Assembly (NCBI GenBank): GCA_900541785.1
Contig: UQKY01000044.1
Location: forward strand, 1-19,522
Direction of reading: 5' to 3'
DNA: 19,522 bases
From: an uncultured Collinsella sp.
GTDB taxonomy: Bacteria > Actinomycetota > Coriobacteriia > Coriobacteriales > Coriobacteriaceae
Positions 8,001 to 16,940 of the stretch are shown in pieces. The translations under genes and the position numbers were made by a program. Under the pieces are notes generated by a model. That model was not told the origin of the DNA. It was given only the letters and a program-made list of their open reading frames with translations, and made no database searches. The first letter of the stretch is position 1. Each line of letters opens with the position of its first letter.

Positions 8001-8690
8001 TGCGAGCTCGCGACAGGGGAAGATCTCGATGCTGTCCTCGTTGCCGATGGTCTGGCCCGTGGAGCTCACCATGCGGCGGATGCGGTCGATCTCGTCGCCA
8101 AAAAATTCAATGCGCACGGGCGCCTTTTCCTGCGCGGGAAACACCTCGACGGTGTCGCCGTGCACACGGAACAGGCCGGGCGCGTCGGCGGCGCCGGCAT
8201 TGGTGTAGCCCATGCCCACCAGACGCTGCGGCACCTCGTCAAAAGGAATCTCCTCGCCCACCGCAAAAGTAGTGGACTCCCAGTAGCGGCTCTCGACCGG
8301 CGGCACGCAGCGCAGCAGCGCGCGAGCCGAGGCGACCATGATGCAGTTGTCGCCGCGCACGATGCGCCCGAGCGCCTCGCAGCGCTGGGCTACCACGGCG
8401 TCGTCGGGCGCCTGCTCGCGCCAAGGGTAGTCCTTGCGCTCGGGAAAGCGGCACACGTGCGCCAGGCCCACATAGGCGGCCAGACTACGTGCGGCGCGAT
8501 CGGCCGCATCCTCGCCACTCACGATGTAGACCGTGGGGCGCGGACGACGCGCAAACTGGGCGGCGGCCATAAGCGTTCGGCCCGACTGAGACACGGCCAG
8601 CGTCACGTCCTCGCCAGAATCGAGCCCGGCCTCGACGGTCTGCAGTGCCTCGGCAGTGTAGAGCTGCGCGGCTATACGGTGAATGAGCAT
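5058..8690 (-). CDS. mfd: Transcription-repair coupling factor Mfd
   Basis: A 1210-residue ATP-dependent DNA translocase that displaces RNA polymerase stalled at lesions and recruits UvrA. Domain order matches the family: a UvrB-like N-terminal module (about 1-350), a CarD-like RNA polymerase interaction domain beginning near the FKPGDYVVHATHGIALF string, a RecG-like helicase core with Walker A GDVGFGKT (683-690), DEEQ (784-787), LSATPIPRTMQ, and the QLYQLKGRVGR translocation motif, then a C-terminal autoinhibitory domain near TSRK-like VNFPKSRKLSVPYK. The ATG at 8690 follows a strong GGAGGA; an earlier in-frame TTG would overlap the upstream hairpin. The tail is low-complexity Gly/Ala and ends in GASDDD. 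It is slightly longer than the E. coli protein. Confidence 0.97.
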   Translation of the reverse strand: MLIHRIAAQLYTAEALQTVEAGLDSGEDVTLAVSQSGRTLMAAAQFARRPRPTVYIVSGEDAADRAARSLAAYVGLAHVCRFPERKDYPWREQAPDDAVVAQRCEALGRIVRGDNCIMVASARALLRCVPPVESRYWESTTFAVGEEIPFDEVPQRLVGMGYTNAGAADAPGLFRVHGDTVEVFPAQEKAPVRIEFFGDEIDRIRRMVSSTGQTIGNEDSIEIFPCRELALTDDAVHNMHVALYRASQDDSKLAALLEMVDARIVTPELDRFLPVMYGQTVSPLSHVSGKALVVLSEPRSLFDDCLRAYEDIEARAGEAGIDRLDGLYVRAQQLDFGSQQRLNYVSLIRAGGAVTAELKIEQPAIAGSDNRFMTRIQEVVGKRYACVFAIPDRGARESMELTFGDEGITFEESLTAAPENAGAIGDRVRVAAADSADRIARQEAHASIRERKADALNARSLEAGAAQAAAGAAVPTISRGRVTFVDAALPQGVVVPDANLAVFSIADLNARMDANRARSRRKVDITQITFPFKPGDYVVHATHGIALFSEIARQEVGGKERDYFLLEYADGDKLYVPLEQVDRITRYVGPDGDKPRLTRLNTADWTRATNKARKNAKKLAFDLVDLYTRRSSIAGIACPPDTPEQIEMEESFPYDETRDQLEAIADIKADMEAPKPMDRLLCGDVGFGKTEVALRAAFKCVDSGRQVMVLCPTTILAQQHYETFFERFAPFGLEVEVLSRFRTPAQQKRALKAFAEGTIDVLIGTHRLLSADVNPKNLGMVIIDEEQRFGVQHKEQLKNLREQIDVLTLSATPIPRTMQMATSGVRDMSLITTPPTGRRPVIVHVGEYDPDVVSAAIRLEVGRGGQVYYVSNRVKTIDDAVARVHEAAPEARVGVAHGKMSPREVEDVMIEFATKKIDVLIATTIVESGIDNATANTLIIEDSQRLGLAQLYQLKGRVGRSATQAYAYFMFPGELPLTEEATARLTALSEFQDLGSGMRIAMRDLEIRGAGSLMGAEQHGNLSSVGFDLFTQMLGQAVAEARGDDDAGVEAASVGINLPADYFLSEEYMPAVDQRVLVYRKLAAAEDLESIDEVQEETEAAHGELPLAGLNLFNRARIRIRGERLGLESVTLSGGRITFLGVDVPKKVAFELKTRYGAVNFPKSRKLSVPYKAGAGAGSGLGRGLDANDGTGPVAAALMLLQQLGASDDD

Positions 8691-8711
8691 GCTGTTCCTC
8701 CGGCATTGCAA

Positions 8712-8743
8712 CGCCAAAAGCCCGCCGAGGCAAGCTCGGCGGG
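8712..8743 (-). terminator. Hairpin with U-run just upstream of mfd
   Basis: CCCGCCGAG (8721-8729) pairs with CTCGGCGGG (8735-8743) around GCAAG. On the minus strand it is followed by CTTTTGG. It may end read-through from the ATP-grasp gene. A promoter in the 50 bases upstream would instead put it in the mfd leader, as an attenuator-like element. Confidence 0.65.
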
Positions 8744-8768
8744 TCGTTCGTCAAATTCGTTGCCTGTC

Positions 8769-8799
8769 ATGGTAGCGCATGGAGAGGACTCCGACTCAA
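8769..8799 (-). promoter_or_regulatory. mfd: Possible mfd promoter
   Basis: On the minus strand TTGAGT (8799-8794) and TACCAT (8774-8769) could serve as -35 and -10 boxes. The spacing is a long 19 bases and both are imperfect. The pair sits between two terminator-like structures, where a promoter for mfd would be expected. Confidence 0.25.
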
Positions 8800-8832
8800 G
8801 CGTACGCCCAGCCCCGCAACAAAAACGCCAGA
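8795..8832 (-). repeat. Duplicated terminator tail, copy 1
   Basis: This 38-base stretch matches 10507-10544 at nearly every position. On the minus strand both read GGCGTTTTTGTTGCGGGGC and then CTGGGC, with two differences in the last part. Here only a 4-bp CCAG/CTGG stem precedes the T-run, so the hairpin of the other copy appears lost. It follows the ATP-grasp gene. Confidence 0.6.
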
Positions 8833-8912
8833 TAGAACTGGACTCGCCGGCTTCGCCAAAATCTCCCCATCACGTCGAACGCCGCAACCACGGAAGGCTC
8901 CCCAAGAAACGG

Positions 8913-10391
8913 CTATTCCTCAAAAAAGCTCGCAACGTTCAAACGGCTCGTCCACTCTCCTATGGTGTTGGCAAAGCCGACGCGTGTGTACACGCCCGCA
9001 AAACGGCCGCGATACAGGTACAGGCCTTCCATATTAGAAGCGGGCGCAAAACCGAGATCATCCACAAGTCCTTTGGGTGCCTCTCCTCGATGCGGCCCAT
9101 CGACAAGCGTTCCGCGCAAGCAGGGAGTCTGATACTGCTGAGCATACTCCTGCACAATCGCCCCAGCGGCCGCAGCACGAGCAAGCACCTGGGACCATTC
9201 CTGTTCCGTGGCATCCAAACCAGCGACAACGCCAACCGCATTGTAGCCGCCGCACGGCTTGACGATCCATCGGTCCTTTTCGGCAAATCTCGACAACTGG
9301 GTGCTTTCGTCCATAATCTCGGTATAGGGCACATGCTCCCGTACAAACGATTGCTCCTCCGGGCTCAACAAGGACTGACCGGCCCGAGACCACAAAAACG
9401 CAAATACGGTCTTAGTCGCACACGGCCACGTTCTAAAACCACCGACGATGCATGCAAGCCCTTCTTGGGCAGCCTCGATTAAGGCCGAGCGTCCGTCGCA
9501 CGGCTTATCCCACAGTTCGCCGGTCACCGCGCGCCGCCAGACGCAATCAATAGGACCAGCGGCATCGCACAGGCACCTAGCACCGCTCTCGCCTTCGCCA
9601 ATCCGCAGGTCGCGCACATCCGCAAAGCGTGCGGCTACACCCCGCTGCCTCATAAGGTCGACAAAATGAGCCGCATCTTCCGAGTCGATGCTTTCCGAAT
9701 AGTCGACGATTGCCACCGAAGCGGGACATTTCTTTGATTGCGGTGCATAGAGCCCCTCGTCAACGCGGGCCCCGTCGTCCGATCGTGCACTATCCTCGGT
9801 GCGGCGAGGATGGGCCAGCTTCCACTCTGCATAGGTCTCAAACAATGCATCTATCCAGCTACCGCACAAATCGTACTGCCGAAAGCCGGGGTGGTCGGAT
9901 GCAAACTCCTCAAAGGAAGGCGTCATTCGCACTGCCTGGCAGACCTCATCGGTTACTACCATTCCAGCACTGCCGTCGGTATTGAGCTCGCAAAACGTAT
10001 ACGAACCGGTGTCCTCGTCAAGAAAGATATCAACGCGCGCAAGGGGGATCTGGCAATCATAGCCGGCATCCATAGCGCACAGGTCAGCAAAAGCCGGATC
10101 CATGCGAAACCACGCGCGCACGGAGGCATCGGAACAAAACGCCCGCGTCACCTTGTCCATAATGCCGTACATGCGCTCGGACGCCTCCTTAAGAAGCGCC
10201 GTCATATCCTTGTCGAATATCTTTGGCGTTAAAGCCCAGGGCGCAGGATCTCCGTGGTAGAGCGCATGGGTTTGAGACAAGTATTCGTCGCCTTTGCGAC
10301 GACCAGGTAGGTCACCTTCGCGCGTGCGCACGATGCGTTCAAAATAATCTTCAAGCTCTCGCGTCTTCAATGTTGCCACGTTGCCCTCCAT
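8913..10391 (-). CDS. Permuted ATP-grasp protein, glutathionylspermidine synthase-like
   Basis: Up to 492 residues. The pattern is that of glutathionylspermidine-synthase-type (circularly permuted) ATP-grasp proteins: a CELNTDGSAG acidic/metal motif in the first half (134-143), and WIVKPCGGYNAVGVVAG with the nucleotide-binding Lys378 near the C-terminus, followed by IVQEY and VYTRVGFANTI. ATP-grasp enzymes ligate a carboxylate to an amine through an acyl-phosphate. The substrate is unknown, and neither glutathione nor spermidine metabolism is implied. The central part (about 190-330) is divergent. The start is uncertain: the ATG at 10391 has no Shine-Dalgarno, while GGAGGG overlaps it (10389-10384) and could serve a TTG at 10370 with a long 13-base spacer. 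It is probably transcribed alone. Confidence 0.7.
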   Translation of the reverse strand: MEGNVATLKTRELEDYFERIVRTREGDLPGRRKGDEYLSQTHALYHGDPAPWALTPKIFDKDMTALLKEASERMYGIMDKVTRAFCSDASVRAWFRMDPAFADLCAMDAGYDCQIPLARVDIFLDEDTGSYTFCELNTDGSAGMVVTDEVCQAVRMTPSFEEFASDHPGFRQYDLCGSWIDALFETYAEWKLAHPRRTEDSARSDDGARVDEGLYAPQSKKCPASVAIVDYSESIDSEDAAHFVDLMRQRGVAARFADVRDLRIGEGESGARCLCDAAGPIDCVWRRAVTGELWDKPCDGRSALIEAAQEGLACIVGGFRTWPCATKTVFAFLWSRAGQSLLSPEEQSFVREHVPYTEIMDESTQLSRFAEKDRWIVKPCGGYNAVGVVAGLDATEQEWSQVLARAAAAGAIVQEYAQQYQTPCLRGTLVDGPHRGEAPKGLVDDLGFAPASNMEGLYLYRGRFAGVYTRVGFANTIGEWTSRLNVASFFEE

Positions 10392-10506
10392 TGCTTGATT
10401 TTTTGCTCATGCTACGCCAGCACGCACGACTTCGGCGCGCTTGAATAGGCTTCTAAATTAGCAACACATTTTTGCATGAGGCGGCAGGAGGCGACAAATA
10501 CTCCAG

Positions 10507-10564
10507 CTCAAGCGCATGCCCAGCCCCGCAACAAAAACGCCAGACGGACGAGTCGCCTGGCGTT
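10507..10564 (-). terminator. Intrinsic terminator of the zinc-ribbon gene, with duplicated tail (copy 2)
   Basis: AACGCCAG (10536-10543) pairs with CTGGCGTT (10557-10564) across a 13-base loop. On the minus strand TTTTTGTTG follows. The downstream tail to 10507 is the repeat also found at 8795-8832. It begins 25 bases after the stop of the zinc-ribbon gene. Confidence 0.8.
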
Positions 10565-10588
10565 ATCAGAGTGAGCTATACGCCGAGT

Positions 10589-11635
10589 CTAATCGTAGAC
10601 GCCCATTTTAAGCAGTGTGAAGGTCGGGGCGCCGTCACCCTGCGCGACACGGACCGTGCAAGTTTCGGTACGGCCCCTGGATGCATCCGCTTGAATTGCA
10701 GCGATGAACTGGTCCTTTGGCAGGCCGTAGGTGCTCTCGGGGATGTCGGAAGGAAGTAACGCACCGCCAGCACTGTAAACCTCATAGGTGAGCTCGTAGA
10801 TGTTGTCGCCAAGGTCAGTCGCGCCCGTAACGATGGCACACGATGGGTTGTAATTTCCCTGGCCGTATTCCTGCTTCAGATACAAGTACCCGTCATGCGC
10901 TTCGGCCGAATCAGGAATCGCCTGCCCCTCCGGTGTTCTGTCATAAGTCATATCGGCATCGGAAAGCGTCAGGCCCGTCAAGCGGTTGAGTTCCCTATTG
11001 ACCGCATCAGTCGCCACGCGCTGGCGATTGCCGTTGTCATAGTCACCCTTCTCGATTCGATACGGCGCGTTGTCAATAAAATGGCACCAGATAAACTTGA
11101 CCAGCTTGTATTTCTCGTCATCGGAAAGTCCGTCAGTCGAATCGAAGCCGCCCGCCTGATACCAGTCCCGATCGAAGTGTTCCTCCGTAAAGTTCGACAG
11201 GAACAGGTTTGCGGCGGCATAAGTTGCCTGGTCGTTGAGGTCGACTTTTACGCTGCTGCCGGCCTGCTCAGGCTCATCCGCCTCATCCTCGTCGGCGGCA
11301 GGCTTCTCCTTGGCGCTTCCCTGGTCCTTGTGCTCGGCCGAACCCTCGTCGGACCCCAGCACCGTGATCTGCGATGAATTGCCCTGCCCAAGCGGACCCA
11401 GCACGCCGGTCAGCGCCAGCGCAGCGCCACCGGCCACCAGCACGCCCGCCACACATATGCCGATAATCACCGCGCGCTTATGCGACCTCTTCCGCACGGG
11501 AGGCATCCCTGCCGCCGGCATCGGTGCGGGCTCAGCAGGCGCGGCCGCCGGAGAAGCGGTGCCCATGCGTGCCCCACAGTTCGTGCAAAAATCGGTTCCG
11601 TCGGGCATCTCGGAGCCACACTTGGTGCAAAACAT
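10589..11635 (-). CDS. Zinc-ribbon single-pass membrane protein with unknown outer domain
   Basis: A 348-residue protein with three parts. The N-terminal zinc ribbon has C3, C6, C17 and C20 in MFCTKCG and FCTNCG. A Pro/Ala linker and basic RKRSHKR lead into one membrane helix (about 55-79). An acidic Glu/Asp/Lys linker then precedes a soluble, aromatic-rich domain of about 210 residues (from LNDQATYAAANLFLSNF). By the positive-inside rule the ribbon is cytoplasmic and the large domain extracellular. I do not recognise the outer domain; similar zinc-ribbon/TM/ectodomain designs are common in Coriobacteriia and Firmicutes. The ATG at 11635 was chosen because the ribbon starts directly after it; GAGGGG lies about 10 bases upstream. 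It has its own terminator. No function is assigned. Confidence 0.8.
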   Translation of the reverse strand: MFCTKCGSEMPDGTDFCTNCGARMGTASPAAAPAEPAPMPAAGMPPVRKRSHKRAVIIGICVAGVLVAGGAALALTGVLGPLGQGNSSQITVLGSDEGSAEHKDQGSAKEKPAADEDEADEPEQAGSSVKVDLNDQATYAAANLFLSNFTEEHFDRDWYQAGGFDSTDGLSDDEKYKLVKFIWCHFIDNAPYRIEKGDYDNGNRQRVATDAVNRELNRLTGLTLSDADMTYDRTPEGQAIPDSAEAHDGYLYLKQEYGQGNYNPSCAIVTGATDLGDNIYELTYEVYSAGGALLPSDIPESTYGLPKDQFIAAIQADASRGRTETCTVRVAQGDGAPTFTLLKMGVYD

Positions 11636-11673
11636 ATTCGGGCATCCCCTCACAACAAACGGCATCTGTCGTC

Positions 11674-11713
11674 ATCATATTGAGCCTTCGCGGCCCAAAT
11701 GTGTTGCGCAACA
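11674..11713 (-). promoter_or_regulatory. Possible promoter and palindromic site of the zinc-ribbon gene
   Basis: On the minus strand a good -10-like TATGAT (11679-11674) lies 38 bases before the start codon, with no clear -35 box. Just upstream is a perfect 12-base palindrome TGTTGCGCAACA (11702-11713), of operator-like size. Both are suggestive only. Confidence 0.3.
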
Positions 11714-11753
11714 TTGGCCACAGCCTTCGGACGCTGGCAAAACGTGCCGGGCC

Positions 11754-12419
11754 CTACCCCGCTACGCGCACGCTGGGGCACAAATCTGCCAGCGGGCACT
11801 CGTCGCACTTGGGCTTACGGGCATCGCAGATCTCGCGGCCAAAGGTGATCCACTGGTGATTGACCGACTCCCAATACTCGTGCGGCAAGATCTTGAGTAG
11901 ATCCTGCTCGGTCTTGAGCGGCTCTTTGGCGTGCGTCTTGGGACTCAGCATCAGGCGGTGCGCGATGCGGTTGACGTGCGTATCCACCGCGATGCCTTCC
12001 ACGATGCCGTACCCCACGTTGAGCACGATGTTCGCCGTCTTGCGCCCCACGCCCGGCAGCTTTACAAGCTCCTTCATGTCGGCCGGCACCTCGCCGCCGT
12101 AGTCGGCAACGATCATCTGCGCGGCCTCCACGGCATGCTTGGCCTTACTCTTATAAAAGCCGAGTGACTTAATGGTGTCCGCCACGTCGGCCACACTTGC
12201 CCCGGCCATGGCCTCGGGCGTGGGCCACTGGGCAAACAGCTTCGGCGTCACCTTGTTGACCTGCGCATCGGTCGTCTGAGCCGAGAGCAGTACCGCGATG
12301 AGCAGCCTAAAGGGATTCTCGTGGTCCAAGAAGCACTCGACCGGGCCATAGCGACGGTTAAGGCGCTCGCACACCTCAACGGCGCGCTCGCGTTTGGCGG
12401 CATTGGTCTCGCGTGGCAT
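11754..12419 (-). CDS. nth: Endonuclease III (Nth), bifunctional DNA glycosylase/AP lyase
   Basis: A 221-residue HhH-GPD enzyme that removes oxidised pyrimidines and nicks at the abasic site. The helix-hairpin-helix LPGVGRKTA (121-129) carries the catalytic Lys127, AVDTHVNR holds the catalytic Asp146, and the C-terminal 4Fe-4S cluster loop has C198, C205, C208 and C214 in the standard C-x6-C-x2-C-x5-C spacing. Length is typical. The ATG at 12419 has GAGGAG 5 bases upstream; an in-frame ATG nine codons earlier lacks this. It follows the ABC transporter gene by 63 bases on the same strand and is probably co-transcribed with it. No obvious terminator follows. Confidence 0.96.
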   Translation of the reverse strand: MPRETNAAKRERAVEVCERLNRRYGPVECFLDHENPFRLLIAVLLSAQTTDAQVNKVTPKLFAQWPTPEAMAGASVADVADTIKSLGFYKSKAKHAVEAAQMIVADYGGEVPADMKELVKLPGVGRKTANIVLNVGYGIVEGIAVDTHVNRIAHRLMLSPKTHAKEPLKTEQDLLKILPHEYWESVNHQWITFGREICDARKPKCDECPLADLCPSVRVAG

Positions 12420-12482
12420 AACGACTCCTCGGCTCGGCAGAAACATAACTTCACGGAAACGATTGTCCCACGTACGGGAGCC

Positions 12483-14285
<1,803 letters not shown>

Positions 14286-14360
14286 GGGCTTCCTTTCGCG
14301 TCTGATAGGGCGAAACGCCATTGTTGCACACCGAAGCGCACTTCAGGCACGTACGACGCG

Positions 14361-14393
14361 AAAAGCGCCCGCGCTCCGCGCTTGCGCAGACGC
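14361..14393 (-). terminator. Intrinsic terminator after rmuC
   Basis: On the minus strand GCGTCTGCGC (14393-14384) pairs with GCGCGGGCGC (14374-14365), including two G-U pairs, around a 9-base loop, and TTTT follows. It lies 17 bases after the rmuC stop and separates it from the ABC transporter gene. Confidence 0.6.
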
Positions 14394-14410
14394 CCCGCCG
14401 TCAGGCACGG

Positions 14411-15766
14411 CTAGTCCTTGTCTTCTTGGTATGCGAGCAGGCCCGCGGACGTGAGCCCCAAGATCTCGTCGGCCTCCCCGGCATCCTCCAGCGCGTCGAT
14501 GTCCTTGAGCTTGCGCTCCATAACGTTGGTGCGCGTGGTGATAATGCCCTCGACCGTCTTGCCCGCGGTCTCGATCTGCCGCTGCGCACGACGCAGCGCC
14601 GCCTGATAGCGCGGCAGCTCAGCCTTGACGGCGGAAAGCACGCGCAGCACGTCATCGGTGCGTTTTTGCAGCCTAAACGTCTGGTAGCTCATCTGCAGAC
14701 TGTTGAGGATGGCAGCCATGGTGCTGGGGCCGGCAACGTTGACGTGATAGTCACGGCCCAGGGTCTCGATAAGCCCGGGACGGCTGACGACCTCGGCGTA
14801 CAGCCCCTCAAACGGAACGAACATGATGCCAAAATTGGTCGTCGCGGGCACGCTCAGGTACTTTTCGCAGATGTCCTTGGCCTCGCGCTTCACCATGGCG
14901 TCGAGCGTCTTGCGCGCGGCGGCCACAGCCTCGGCATCACCCGACTCTTGCGCGTCGAGCAGATGCTCGTACGCGTCGCCCGGGAATTTGGAGTCAATCG
15001 GCAGCAGCACGGGATCGCCCTCGTCCACCGGCAGCTTGACGGCAAACTCAACGCGCTCCGAGGCGCCGGGCTTGGTGGCGACATTTTCCAGATACTGGTC
15101 GGGCGTAAGGATGTCCGCCAGGATCGCACCCAGCTGCACCTCGCCCAAAATGCCGCGCGCTTTTACATTGCCCAGCACGCGCTTGAGGTCGCCCACGCCG
15201 GTGGCAATGGACTGCATATCGCCCAAACCCTTGTACACAGCCTCGAGCTGGTCGCTCACCTGCTTAAACGATGCAGACAGGCGATCGTTGAGCGTGCGGG
15301 AGAGTTTCTCGTCCACCGTCGCGCGCATCTGATCGAGCTGCACGTTGTTGTCCTTGCGGATGGCGCCCAGCTGGGCATCGACCGTCTCGCGCACCTTGTC
15401 CAAGCGGTGCTCGATGCCCTCGCGGTTGGCACCGAGCTGCTGGGCCGTCTCGCGGCGCAGGTCATCCATACGGTCGCCAGCCTGCGAGAACTCACGCGCG
15501 ATGGTCAGGTAGCGCTGCTGCTCTACGGCGGCGTCGGTCGTCTGCTGCTGCGCGATGGCGTTTGCCGTGCGACGGGTTTCTGCCAGCGCGACGTTGAGGG
15601 CATCAAGCGTGCTGTTGGCCTGCTCGAGTGCTGTCAGCATTTCCGCGCTACTGTCGCCACGCTCCCGCAACTCGGCACGCAGGCCTTGAAGCTGCAGGGC
15701 GCAAACCACAGCAACTCCCACCGCCACCAAGGCAATCACAACAAGCGCAATATCAATAGCAGACAT
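14411..15766 (-). CDS. rmuC: DNA recombination protein RmuC homologue
   Basis: A 451-residue protein. An N-terminal membrane anchor (about 5-27, IDIALVVIALVAVGVAVVCAL) precedes a long coiled coil rich in Gln, Glu, Arg and Ala (about 30-190), then the RmuC domain (about 200-420). The domain shows ARGILGEVQLGAILADIL, the DSKFP motif, the FVPFEGLYAEV string and NVAGPSTMAAILNSL. RmuC is linked in E. coli to limiting DNA inversion/rearrangement and has a PD-(D/E)xK nuclease-like core; the mechanism is not settled. The ATG at 15766 has GGAG 5 bases upstream. It follows the TTG-start regulator by 51 bases without a terminator, so the two are probably co-transcribed. Confidence 0.94.
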   Translation of the reverse strand: MSAIDIALVVIALVAVGVAVVCALQLQGLRAELRERGDSSAEMLTALEQANSTLDALNVALAETRRTANAIAQQQTTDAAVEQQRYLTIAREFSQAGDRMDDLRRETAQQLGANREGIEHRLDKVRETVDAQLGAIRKDNNVQLDQMRATVDEKLSRTLNDRLSASFKQVSDQLEAVYKGLGDMQSIATGVGDLKRVLGNVKARGILGEVQLGAILADILTPDQYLENVATKPGASERVEFAVKLPVDEGDPVLLPIDSKFPGDAYEHLLDAQESGDAEAVAAARKTLDAMVKREAKDICEKYLSVPATTNFGIMFVPFEGLYAEVVSRPGLIETLGRDYHVNVAGPSTMAAILNSLQMSYQTFRLQKRTDDVLRVLSAVKAELPRYQAALRRAQRQIETAGKTVEGIITTRTNVMERKLKDIDALEDAGEADEILGLTSAGLLAYQEDKD

Positions 15767-15817
15767 AGACTCCGCCCAACAAACCCAATCGATTATCAAT
15801 CAAAACCGCGATCAATC

Positions 15818-16381
15818 TTACCCCGCCACACGCACCGGGCGCCCGGCCCCTTCTTGGGCGCCCCTCTCCTCCGCATATTCCATAATGCGGCGCGCCGTTT
15901 CCCTGCTCACCTTTGAGTCATCACCGGCTAAGTATGCGTACACGTTTCCCTTATTCAGATTCAAATCGCGGCAGAGACCGTAGCGTGTTACGCCCGATTC
16001 CCCTAGCGCTCCCAATGTTCTTTTTCGCATCAGGGCGTTGATCCTTCTATCGGCAGCCGGCTTCTCCTTCACCCCTCTATACGCACGCCAAACGTTGGCA
16101 TAACGATTGGGAAGCTTATCCTCGGTGCATAAAGATGCCAGGCTACCCGCCTGGCCATACAGGGACAAAACGCCCCGATAACCCTCTTCCATCCACGAGC
16201 CCTCAGATAAACCCAGAACGTATTCGGCTTTTCCTTGCGCCAAAGCGAGCAAAAACAGAGGCTCCGCCACGCGCGGCGCAACCGTCGTCGCCTGCTCAAC
16301 CAGTTTTCTAAAACTCAGCGACTGCTGTCCGGATAGCTCTCGGCAATAGCCTTTTAAGAATCCCTCAAAGGTCAGATTCAA
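15818..16381 (-). CDS. DNA-binding regulator of unknown function, TTG start
   Basis: A 187-residue protein I cannot place in a named family. The N-terminal half (NLTFEGFLKGYCREL onward) is helical. The C-terminal part (about 130-170) reads as an XRE-like helix-turn-helix: VTRYGLCRDLNLNKGNVYAYL, then SKVSRETARRIMEYA. The start is decided by the ribosome binding site: GGAGGT stands 6 bases before TTG at 16381, while the ATG six codons earlier contains that same GGAGGT downstream of itself and has none upstream. It is followed 51 bases later by rmuC. A 7-bp inverted repeat overlapping a plausible promoter suggests autoregulation. Function: probable transcription regulator (inference). Confidence 0.75.
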   Translation of the reverse strand: MNLTFEGFLKGYCRELSGQQSLSFRKLVEQATTVAPRVAEPLFLLALAQGKAEYVLGLSEGSWMEEGYRGVLSLYGQAGSLASLCTEDKLPNRYANVWRAYRGVKEKPAADRRINALMRKRTLGALGESGVTRYGLCRDLNLNKGNVYAYLAGDDSKVSRETARRIMEYAEERGAQEGAGRPVRVAG

Positions 16382-16406
16382 CCGAGCACCTCCGTTCATT
16401 TGCTAT

Positions 16407-16453
16407 TATTATTCATCTTCAATAATACTATTCAGTCGCACGACAGGACCCAA
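16407..16453 (-). promoter_or_regulatory. Probable promoter and operator of the TTG-start regulator
   Basis: On the minus strand TTGGGT (16453-16448), a 17-base spacer and TAGTAT (16430-16425) make a fair promoter, 43 bases upstream of the TTG start. AT-rich arms TATTATT (16407-16413) and AATAATA (16421-16427) form a 7-bp inverted repeat that overlaps the -10 box, a natural place for a repressor. The AT-rich patch stands out from the surrounding GC-rich DNA. Confidence 0.45.
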
Positions 16454-16517
16454 AGGATGCAAGGATTCTACTCGTGGCGATAATCCGTACACCCTAGAAG
16501 TCCTAATGTGACAAACG

Positions 16518-16940
16518 CTAACTCTCCCAGCCGGCGCGGATGGTTGTTATGACGTCGCCTAGGCGCTGGCCGAGAGCTGCCAAGTGCTGAAGCACCTCAT
16601 TGGGCGAGGCGCCGTTGAGAATGCACGTGAGGGCATATGAGGCCAAGAAGATTGTCGCGAGTCCCAACGGGATCAGCACGATCATCGCTAACGTGCGCAG
16701 GCGCTGGCCCACGCGGCGGTGACGTGTGCGGCGCTTGTCGAACGCAAGCTCCTGCGCATATGAATCTTGTTGTACGGAATAGTTCTCTGGAGCCGATCCG
16801 CCCGCGGGCGAAACCGCAGGCGTGGCATTTTGCGCAGGGGGCTGGGCGACTACCCCTTGCATTTGCATCTCCATGAGCCGTTGCTGCTGACGCAACATGC
16901 GCTCAGCTTGTCGCTGCGGGGTCTCAAGAAACAGATCCAT
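16518..16940 (-). CDS. Small single-pass membrane protein of unknown function
   Basis: A 140-residue protein with a Gln/Met-rich N-terminal helix (QRQAERMLRQQQRLMEMQMQ), a Pro/Ala/Ser linker, a basic stretch KRRTRHRR, one membrane helix (about 84-108, TLAMIVLIPLGLATIFLASY) and a short C-terminal tail. The basic residues before the helix suggest a cytoplasmic N-terminus. A GGAGG seven bases before the ATG at 16940 supports the start; an ATG four codons earlier overlaps that site. I recognise no family. It is flanked by a 448-base gene-free region upstream and by the regulator's promoter downstream. Confidence 0.75.
   Translation of the reverse strand: MDLFLETPQRQAERMLRQQQRLMEMQMQGVVAQPPAQNATPAVSPAGGSAPENYSVQQDSYAQELAFDKRRTRHRRVGQRLRTLAMIVLIPLGLATIFLASYALTCILNGASPNEVLQHLAALGQRLGDVITTIRAGWES

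Noticed and set aside
4959..9482. 1507-codon plus-strand open frame opposite mfd
   Set aside because: Mfd on the minus strand has all its motifs; the plus frame is His/Arg/Ala/Leu-rich with no domain and runs across two intergenic regions.
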